A stretch of DNA of 10,331 nucleotides from NCBI GenBank assembly GCA_021784255.1, contig JAJXSZ010000084.1, positions 1 through 10,331 on the forward strand, read 5' to 3'. The stretch comes from Pseudomonadota bacterium. GTDB lineage: Bacteria; Pseudomonadota; Alphaproteobacteria; Acetobacterales; Acetobacteraceae. Shown piece by piece: positions 5,597-10,331 of the stretch (positions are counted from its first letter, which is position 1; each line of letters begins with the position of its first letter). A model generated the notes under the pieces. The model had not been told where the DNA came from. It ran no database searches and worked only from the letters and a program-made list of their open reading frames with translations. A program made the translations under genes and the position numbers.

Positions 5597-7762
5597 AAAC
5601 CAGTGAATCAGGCGCTGGCGGCCGAGTTCGGCCTGGACGCCGACGAATACCGGCGCGTCCTCGACATCATGGGCCGCACGCCGAGCTTCGCCGAGCTCGG
5701 CATCTTCTCGGTGATGTGGTCGGAGCACTGCTCCTACAAATCCTCGCGGGTATGGCTGCGCACCCTGCCGACCCAGGCGCCCTGGGTGATCCACGGCCCG
5801 GGCGAGAACGCCGGCGTGGTGGCAATCGGCGAGGGCCTGGCCGCCATCTTCAAGATGGAGAGCCATAACCACCCGAGCTTCATCGAGCCCTACCAGGGCG
5901 CGGCGACCGGCGTCGGCGGCATCCTGCGCGACGTCTTCACCATGGGGGCGAGGCCGGTCGCGAACCTCAACGCGCTGCGCTTCGGCGACCCGGCGAACCC
6001 GGCGACCCGGCGCATCGTCGACGGCGTGGTGCGCGGCATCGGCGGCTACGGTAATTGCGTCGGCGTGCCGACGGTGGGCGGCGAGATCAATTTCCACCCC
6101 GCCTATGATGGCAACCCGCTGGTCAACGCGATGACCGTCGGCATCGCGCCCGCCGGCCGGATCTTCCTCTCCGCCGCGGCGGGGATCGGCAACCCGGTCG
6201 TCTATGTGGGCTCACGGACCGGCCGCGACGGCATCCATGGCGCCACCATGGCCAGCGCCGAGTTCGGTGCCGACGCCGAGTCGAAGCGCCCGACGGTGCA
6301 GGTCGGCGACCCGTTCGTCGAGAAGCTGCTGATCGAAGCCTGCCTGGAGCTGATGGCGACCGACGCGATCGTCGCCATCCAGGACATGGGGGCCGCCGGC
6401 CTCACCTCCTCCTCGGTCGAGATGGCGGGCAAGGGCGGCGTCGGCATCGAGCTCGATCTCGACCAGGTGCCGCAGCGCGAGACCGGTATGTCGGCGTACG
6501 AGATGATGCTGTCGGAGAGCCAGGAGCGCATGCTGATCGTGCTGCGCCCCGGCGCGGAAGGCATCGCCCGCGCCATCTTCGAGAAATGGGAGCTGGATTT
6601 CGCGGTGATCGGCCACCTGACCGGGACCGGCCGCATCGTCGTGCGCCACCAGGGCCGCATCGAGGCGGACATCCCGCTCGCCCCGCTCGCCGATCAGGCG
6701 CCGCTCTACCATCGCCCCACCGCGCCCTCGCCGCCGCCCCGGCCGATCGGCAGCCTTCCCGCGGCGCGGCTCGCCGAGGACCTGGTGCGGCTGGTCGCCT
6801 GCCCGGACCTCGCCTCGCGCGCCTGGGTCTGGGACCAGTACGACAGCACCGTGGGCGGCCAGACGGTGAAGCGCCCGGGCGCGGCGGATGCGGCCATCGT
6901 CCGGGTGGACGGGCACCGCCTGGCGCTGGCGCTGACCACGGACTGCACGCCGCGCTACGTCGCCGCGGACCCCGAGGCCGGGGCCGCGCAGGCCGTCGCC
7001 GAGGCCTGGCGCAACATCACCGCGACCGGCGCCCGCCCGCTCGCCATCACCGACAACATGAATTTCGGCAACCCCGAGAAGCCGGTGGTGATGGGCCAGT
7101 TCGCCGGCGCCGTCGCCGGCATCGCCCGGGCCTGCATCGCGCTCGACTTCCCGGTCGTCTCCGGCAATGTCAGCCTCTACAACGAGACGGCGGGGTCGCC
7201 GATCCTGCCCACGCCGGCGATCGGCGGCCTCGGCGTGCTGGCCGACGCGGCGCAGGCCGTCGGCCTCGCCGCTGCCCCGGGCCAGGACCTGGTGCTGCTC
7301 GGCGGCGATCCGTCCCATCTCGGCCAGAGCCTGTGGCTGCGCGAGATCGCCGGGCAGGAAGCCGGACCGCCGCCGCCGGTCGATCTCGCCGCCGAGCGCC
7401 GCCACGGCGACTTCGTGCGCGCGCGCATCGCCGCCGGCGGGGTCGCGGCGTGTCACGACGTCGCCGATGGCGGGCTGCTGGTCGCCATCGGCGAGATGCT
7501 GCTGGCCGGCGACACCGGGGCGGTGCTCGGCCCGGCGCCGGACGCGGCCGGGTTCTGGTTCGGCGAGGACCAGGCGCGCTACGTGCTGGCGGTCGCCGAC
7601 GGCGCCGCCCTCCTCGCCGCGGCGCAGGCGGCAGGAATTCCGGCGCGCCTGCTCGGGCGCACCGGCGGCGAGGGTTTGACACTCCCGGATGGCGCAACCA
7701 TATCGCTGGCGACGCTGCGTTCGGCGCACGAACGCTTCTTCCCCGCGCTGATGGAGAGCTGA
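5588..7762 (+). CDS. purL: FGAM synthase large subunit PurL
   Basis: Cytosolic synthase subunit, 724 aa, the short PurL that works with PurS and PurQ to turn FGAR, ATP and ammonia into FGAM. It has two copies of the AIR synthase-like (AIRS) fold. In the first, SVMWSEHCSYKSSR (41-54, H47) and KMESHNHPSFIEPYQGAATGVGGILRDVFTMGARP (89-123, split by function: H93 region and nucleotide loop) are clear, followed by IQDMGAAGLTSSS. In the second, TTDCTPRYVAADP and TDNMNFGNPEKP are conserved. The GTG at 5588 is the likely start, since MTSKPVNQALAAEFGL precedes the conserved core; no Shine-Dalgarno is visible, so translation probably depends on ribosomes leaving purQ. The bolA start lies one base past the stop. 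Confidence 0.97.
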   Translation: MTSKPVNQALAAEFGLDADEYRRVLDIMGRTPSFAELGIFSVMWSEHCSYKSSRVWLRTLPTQAPWVIHGPGENAGVVAIGEGLAAIFKMESHNHPSFIEPYQGAATGVGGILRDVFTMGARPVANLNALRFGDPANPATRRIVDGVVRGIGGYGNCVGVPTVGGEINFHPAYDGNPLVNAMTVGIAPAGRIFLSAAAGIGNPVVYVGSRTGRDGIHGATMASAEFGADAESKRPTVQVGDPFVEKLLIEACLELMATDAIVAIQDMGAAGLTSSSVEMAGKGGVGIELDLDQVPQRETGMSAYEMMLSESQERMLIVLRPGAEGIARAIFEKWELDFAVIGHLTGTGRIVVRHQGRIEADIPLAPLADQAPLYHRPTAPSPPPRPIGSLPAARLAEDLVRLVACPDLASRAWVWDQYDSTVGGQTVKRPGAADAAIVRVDGHRLALALTTDCTPRYVAADPEAGAAQAVAEAWRNITATGARPLAITDNMNFGNPEKPVVMGQFAGAVAGIARACIALDFPVVSGNVSLYNETAGSPILPTPAIGGLGVLADAAQAVGLAAAPGQDLVLLGGDPSHLGQSLWLREIAGQEAGPPPPVDLAAERRHGDFVRARIAAGGVAACHDVADGGLLVAIGEMLLAGDTGAVLGPAPDAAGFWFGEDQARYVLAVADGAALLAAAQAAGIPARLLGRTGGEGLTLPDGATISLATLRSAHERFFPALMES
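7676..7704 (+). promoter_or_regulatory. Possible internal promoter in 3' end of purL for bolA-grxD
   Basis: A perfect TTGACA (7676-7681) is followed after 17 bp by CATATC (7699-7704), in a locally AT-richer patch of an otherwise very GC-rich gene. The -35 matches the sigma-70 consensus fully and the -10 three of six. Initiation would give a leader of roughly 50 nt to the bolA start at 7764. This would let bolA and grxD be made apart from the purine genes. Because it is coding DNA, chance is a real alternative. Confidence 0.35.
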
Positions 7763-7763
7763 C

Positions 7764-7994
7764 GTGGCGATGCCGGCAAGTGAGATCGAGGCGCTGATCA
7801 AGGCGGCAATTCCCGACGCGGTGGTCACCGTCGAGGACCTCGCCGGCGACGGCGACCACTACGCGGCGAGCGTGGTCGCGGAGTCCTTCCGCGGCCTGTC
7901 GCGCGTGCGCCAGCACCAGATCGTCTATGCCGCCCTGCGCGGGCGCATGGGCGGCGAGCTGCACGCGCTGGCGTTGCAGACCTCCGCTCCCTGA
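7764..7994 (+). CDS. BolA/IbaG-family protein
   Basis: Predicted 76-aa single-domain BolA-like protein. Recognisable features are the N-terminal helix ASEIEALIKAAIPDA, the strand VTVEDLAGDGDHYAASVV, and the helix-strand end with SRVRQHQIVYAALRGRMGGELHALALQT. The conserved DGDHY and the His in HALALQT are where family members bind a shared [2Fe-2S] cluster with a CGFS glutaredoxin. It is of the short class common in Alphaproteobacteria, not the longer E. coli BolA. The GTG at 7764 is preferred: GGAG at 7753-7756, inside the purL end, is 7 nt away, whereas the in-frame ATG at 7770 is 13 nt away. It lies one base after the purL stop and two gene places before its likely partner grxD, with which it probably acts in iron-sulfur cluster handling or iron sensing. 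Confidence 0.92.
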   Translation: MAMPASEIEALIKAAIPDAVVTVEDLAGDGDHYAASVVAESFRGLSRVRQHQIVYAALRGRMGGELHALALQTSAP

Positions 7995-8105
7995 GTCCAG
8001 CCCATCCCTGAGCCCGCCGCCTCCCTTCGCCCGATCCGGCGGCGCCGCTACCCGAAACGCAACCCCCAACGACCACGAAGCTGCAGTCGAAACGCGAGGT
8101 ACCCC

Positions 8106-8441
8106 ATGGCCATGATCGAGGAACGCATCCAGTCCCAGGTCGCCGAGAACCCGGTGATGCTCTACATGAAGGGCACGGCGATGTTCCCGCAGTGCGGCTT
8201 CTCCGCCCGCGTGGTGCAGATCCTGTCGCACATGGGCGTGCCCTTCGTCACCGCGAACGTGCTGGAGGACGCCGAACTGCGCGACGGCATCAAGCAGTTC
8301 TCCAACTGGCCGACCATCCCGCAGCTCTATGTCGCCGGCGAGTTCGTCGGCGGCTGCGACATCGTCACCGAGATGTTCCAGTCCGGCGAGCTGGCGACGC
8401 TGCTCGCCGAGAAGGGCATCAAGACCGAAGCGAAGGCCTGA
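8106..8441 (+). CDS. grxD: Monothiol CGFS glutaredoxin (Grx4/GrxD type)
   Basis: Cytosolic 111-aa monothiol glutaredoxin that carries [2Fe-2S] clusters in complexes with glutathione or a BolA protein. The active site is FPQCGFS, with C30; K22 in YMKGT, WPTIPQLYV (68-76, cis-Pro and glutathione contacts) and VGGCDIV (81-87) complete the glutathione site. Length is normal for single-domain Grx4. The ATG at 8106 has a GAGG 7 nt upstream; a second ATG at 8112 is possible but less well spaced. It follows bolA after 111 bp of pyrimidine-rich sequence in which I see no clear promoter or terminator, so it is probably on the same transcript. Pairing of BolA and Grx4 genes is a widely seen arrangement and supports the joint role. 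Confidence 0.96.
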   Translation: MAMIEERIQSQVAENPVMLYMKGTAMFPQCGFSARVVQILSHMGVPFVTANVLEDAELRDGIKQFSNWPTIPQLYVAGEFVGGCDIVTEMFQSGELATLLAEKGIKTEAKA

Positions 8442-8486
8442 ACCGCAGCAGCGGTCTGAACCGGCCCGGGGGCGCCGCCGCCCCCG
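8442..8486. terminator. Tandem hairpins between grxD and convergent PEP-CTERM gene
   Basis: Two inverted repeats follow the grxD stop: ACCGC-AGCA-GCGGT (8442-8455) and the stronger CGGGGGCG-CCGC-CGCCCCCG (8467-8486), an 8-bp GC-only stem with a 4-nt loop. They lie in the 72-bp gap between converging genes, as expected of a two-way terminator. Neither has a following T-run, so Rho help or a non-classical mechanism would be needed. Confidence 0.5.
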
Positions 8487-8513
8487 CGGACCGGCCCGCA
8501 GCGGGAGAGGCGT

Positions 8514-9230
8514 TCAGGCGCACTTGGCGCGCCAGCGTCTCGCCGCGTGGCGCCCGGCGAGATTGACCGCCAGCAGCACCAGGCCGGCGGCGAGCAGCGC
8601 AAACGAGCCCGGCTCCGGCACCGCGGCGGCGACCCCGCCGGCAACGTAGTCCAGTGACTTCTGGCTGTCCGCGACGGCGACGCCATAATCCGCGGCCGTC
8701 TTCCCCGGAACGACGCCGTTGCTCCAGAGATCGGCCACCGCGCCGTCGGGAAGCTGGAACATCAGGCCGTAGATATCGAGGAAGCCGCCGGAAAACGGGT
8801 AGTCGCTGGCGGTCTGCACCGAGCCGGTCGGCCAGAACAGATTGTCGTAGGTGAGGGTGCCGTGATTGAAGAGCGGCAGGCCCGAGGCGACGGTGAATTT
8901 GCTGAAGTCGTGCGGCGCCAGCAGGTTGGTGCTTTCCGGTGTCGCGTAATTGATCGCCACCAGCGCCGCGACCGCGGCGTCGACGATGCCGAGCCCGTTG
9001 TTGGTGTCGGTGAAGCTGCCGGAGACACCGGTGATCTCGAACGCGGAGGCATATTTAGCGTCCGTCGCCGAGCCGTAGGTGAGCAGCAGCGACCCACTGA
9101 TTCCCGGGGCGGAAAACGTGATGGGCACGGTGCTGGCCAGGGCCGGCTGGCTGCCGGCGATGGCGAGGGCCAGGGGTACGGCGGCCAGGGGCGCCGCGGC
9201 CAGTAACGTGCGCGTCAGGGTCTTTGCCAT
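8514..9230 (-). CDS. PEP-CTERM sorting-domain exported protein
   Basis: Predicted 238-aa exported protein. The N-terminus is a Sec signal peptide: MAKTLTR, a hydrophobic stretch (8-25) and a likely cleavage after QPALA (A33/S33 boundary region, about 32-33). The C-terminus is a PEP-CTERM tail: VPEPGSF (204-210), a membrane segment to about 225, then a basic end (GRHAARRWRAK). In such proteins an exosortase is thought to recognise the PEP motif and process the protein during export to the envelope or matrix. The middle, rich in Gly, Ser, Thr and aromatic residues (for example GSFTDTNNGLG and DNLFWPTGS), has no family I can name. The ATG at 9230 is secure: AGGAGG lies 7 nt upstream and the signal peptide follows. 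No exosortase gene is in the window. Confidence 0.88.
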   Translation of the reverse strand: MAKTLTRTLLAAAPLAAVPLALAIAGSQPALASTVPITFSAPGISGSLLLTYGSATDAKYASAFEITGVSGSFTDTNNGLGIVDAAVAALVAINYATPESTNLLAPHDFSKFTVASGLPLFNHGTLTYDNLFWPTGSVQTASDYPFSGGFLDIYGLMFQLPDGAVADLWSNGVVPGKTAADYGVAVADSQKSLDYVAGGVAAAVPEPGSFALLAAGLVLLAVNLAGRHAARRWRAKCA

Positions 9231-9237
9231 GATCGAT

Positions 9238-9243
9238 CCTCCT
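9238..9243 (-). promoter_or_regulatory. Strong Shine-Dalgarno of the PEP-CTERM gene
   Basis: The minus strand reads AGGAGG followed by 7 nt and ATG. It is the only full consensus ribosome site at correct spacing in the window, and it decides the start against the longer open frame that runs up to 9344. It suggests the exported protein is translated well. Confidence 0.85.
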
Positions 9244-9305
9244 GGACCGGCATCGATGCAGCGACGAGGCACGCACTGGCGTTCGGGGACCGCCGCGATG
9301 TTCAA

Positions 9306-9334
9306 AACATATCTTTTCCATGACCATCCCGCAA
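9306..9334 (-). promoter_or_regulatory. Probable sigma-70-like promoter of the PEP-CTERM gene
   Basis: On the minus strand TTGCGG (9329-9334) and TATGTT (9306-9311) are 17 bp apart, in the most AT-rich patch of the right part of the window, about 75 bp before the gene. An odd palindrome ATGTT-CAA-AACAT (9298-9310) overlaps the -10 and the start point and could be an operator. I saw no sigma-54 (GG-N10-GC) element here. Hexamer matches are partial. Confidence 0.4.
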
Positions 9335-9352
9335 GCTGCGCCACGCATCGCC

Positions 9353-10285
9353 TCAGGCGCCGAGGTCGGCCAGCGCTTGCGCCGCCGCCCGGGAGACGGC
9401 GGGATCGGCGGCGAGCGATTTCGCCTGGCCGAGCCAGGCCCGCGCCCGCCGGCCGTCGCCGACCGCCGCCTCGTCCTTGCCCGCGCGCAGGTAGAGCCGC
9501 GCCGCCTGCGCCCGCTGACCGGTGGCGAGGGTCGCGGCCGCGGCCAGCCCCTCGCAGCGGGCCACGCCCCGCTCGTCCTCGAGCCGGATGCGCAGCCTGG
9601 CCGATGCCAGCGCCCAGTGCCGCGCCGACGCCGCCTCGCCGCGGGCGAGGTCGAGCCGCGCCTTGAGCTCGGTCAGGTCGGCGACCGAAAGCAGGTCCTT
9701 GTGCCCGGCGAGCACCAGCGATGCGGCGAGCAGCCCCGCCGTATCGTGGCGCGCATCGGCGATCAGCCCGAGCAGGAAGCGTCCGCGCAGCGCCACCGTC
9801 TGGTCGGGACCGGCCGCGACCTGCCGCGCCGTCGCCTCGGCCGCCGGCAGGTTGCCCTGCCGGTAGAGCGCGGTGGCGACGACGAGGCCGAGCGTCGGTG
9901 GTGGCCGGCGCCCGCGCCTGGCCAGCTCCGCCTCGAGCGCGCGCGCGTCGGCCAGGGCCTGCGCCGGTTTGTTGTCGGCCAGCTCCGCGATCGCGAGGTC
10001 GGTGCCGGCGGTGGCGATCGCCGCGCCGTTGCCGGTGGCCCGCGCCCGCGCCAGCGCCGCGCGGTACTCGCCGCTCGCCTCCGCCGCGTGGCCCGCGGTC
10101 AGCGCCTGGCGACCATAGGCCTCGTTGGCCGCGATCCGCCGGTCGGCGCAGCCGCCCAGCGCCAGCAGCGACGCCAGCACCAGCGCCAGGGCCGCGCCCG
10201 GCGTCACCCCGCCGGGAACCGCCTCATTCAGCGTCGCCCCGCCCGGAATTGCCCCACCCTGGATCGCCCGGCCCGCGAATCGCAT
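9353..10285 (-). CDS. Predicted lipoprotein with TPR-like helical repeats
   Basis: Predicted 310-aa protein with a lipoprotein signal: hydrophobic ALALVLASLLALGG and the lipobox LGGC with C46, so the mature part would be lipid-anchored in the envelope. The rest is Ala/Leu/Arg-rich and helical. Repeated units of TPR type can be seen, for example AYGRQALTAGHAAEASGEYR followed by AALARARATG, then LAIAELADNKPAQALADARALE, ALYRQGNLPAAEATARQVA and a C-terminal ATGQRAQAARLYLRAG with RRARAWLGQAKSLA. TPR proteins usually serve as binding scaffolds. I cannot assign a partner. The ATG at 10285 gives an unusually long 30-residue n-region with degenerate repeats; a GTG at 10207 would give a shorter signal but no positive charge before the hydrophobic core. 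It lies upstream of the PEP-CTERM gene on the same strand with a 122-bp gap. Confidence 0.75.
   Translation of the reverse strand: MRFAGRAIQGGAIPGGATLNEAVPGGVTPGAALALVLASLLALGGCADRRIAANEAYGRQALTAGHAAEASGEYRAALARARATGNGAAIATAGTDLAIAELADNKPAQALADARALEAELARRGRRPPPTLGLVVATALYRQGNLPAAEATARQVAAGPDQTVALRGRFLLGLIADARHDTAGLLAASLVLAGHKDLLSVADLTELKARLDLARGEAASARHWALASARLRIRLEDERGVARCEGLAAAATLATGQRAQAARLYLRAGKDEAAVGDGRRARAWLGQAKSLAADPAVSRAAAQALADLGA
10196..10267 (-). repeat. Degenerate coding repeat in the lipoprotein n-region
   Basis: Codons 7-30 of the lipoprotein hold three related units, peptide form A-I-Q-G-G, A-I-P-G-G-A-T and A-V-P-G-G-V-T. The second and third units are 30 nt apart in DNA and share the GGCGGGG-GACGC core (GGGCGGGGCGACGC and CGGCGGGGTGACGC). 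This is foreign to normal lipoprotein signal sequences and leaves the true start open. Confidence 0.55.
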
Positions 10286-10331
10286 GCCAATACCCCCGCC
10301 AATCAGGCATATGGTATCAGCCCCGACCGAT

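Noticed and set aside
2278..5598. An open frame of over 1100 codons on the minus strand opposite purB, purC, purS and purQ.
   Set aside because: It is the shadow of well-supported genes in GC-rich DNA where stops are rare; its translation is Arg/Ala/His/Gln-rich low complexity without any domain, and it crosses several gene junctions.
6212..7828. A 538-codon minus-strand frame opposite purL and the start of bolA.
   Set aside because: Same cause: complement of a strongly supported conserved gene, with biased Arg/Gly/Ala composition and no recognisable family.
811..8112. Frequent GCCATGG/CCATGGC words as a genome-wide repeated palindrome.
   Set aside because: They appear at start codons and common Ala-Met-Ala codons, and the number in one window is not enough to claim a special element.
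9231..9352. A sigma-54 promoter for the PEP-CTERM gene, as reported for some such genes elsewhere.
   Set aside because: No GG-N10-GC pair with the usual flanking bases was found at a proper distance; a sigma-70-like pair fits better.

Overview
The window is a GC-rich stretch with third codon positions almost all G or C. Its core is the purine gene order purB, purC, purS, purQ, purL followed by bolA and a CGFS glutaredoxin. That order, with the separate small PurS, PurQ and short PurL, is typical of Alphaproteobacteria. The protein sequences look most like the Rhodospirillales/Acetobacteraceae, but this placement is inference from gene order and protein style, not from a search. It is ordinary chromosomal housekeeping DNA. 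I see no phage, transposon, CRISPR, tRNA or rRNA.

Layout: a glutathione S-transferase-like gene (minus, 43-687) is divergent from radC (plus, 895-1632). radC converges on a TerC/YjbE-family membrane protein gene (minus, 1667-2254) across a short GC hairpin. That gene is divergent from purB (plus, 2308-3645) across only 53 bp, which holds a perfect 11-bp-arm inverted repeat. After a 144-bp gap with a second inverted repeat come purC (3790-4554), purS (4631-4885), purQ (4882-5574), purL (5588-7762), bolA (7764-7994) and grxD (8106-8441). A hairpin region separates grxD from two convergent minus-strand genes: a PEP-CTERM exported protein (8514-9230) and, upstream of it, a TPR-like lipoprotein (9353-10285).

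The purine genes act together. PurS, PurQ and PurL form the three-part FGAM synthase, PurC makes SAICAR and PurB releases fumarate from both SAICAR and adenylosuccinate. BolA and the CGFS glutaredoxin are established [2Fe-2S]-binding partners and probably use the purine transcript, perhaps helped by a TTGACA-type promoter inside the end of purL. No new multi-gene system is evident.

The most unusual signals lie at gene junctions in the purine operon. A 27-codon reading frame bridges purC and purS with ATGA overlaps at both ends and contains a G/T-rich 10-bp direct repeat. An imperfect 17-bp tandem duplication sits exactly on the purQ stop/purL start and appears to have displaced an ancestral GTGA overlap. 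A run of ten consecutive A/T-ending codons lies inside purQ in an otherwise GC-ending gene.
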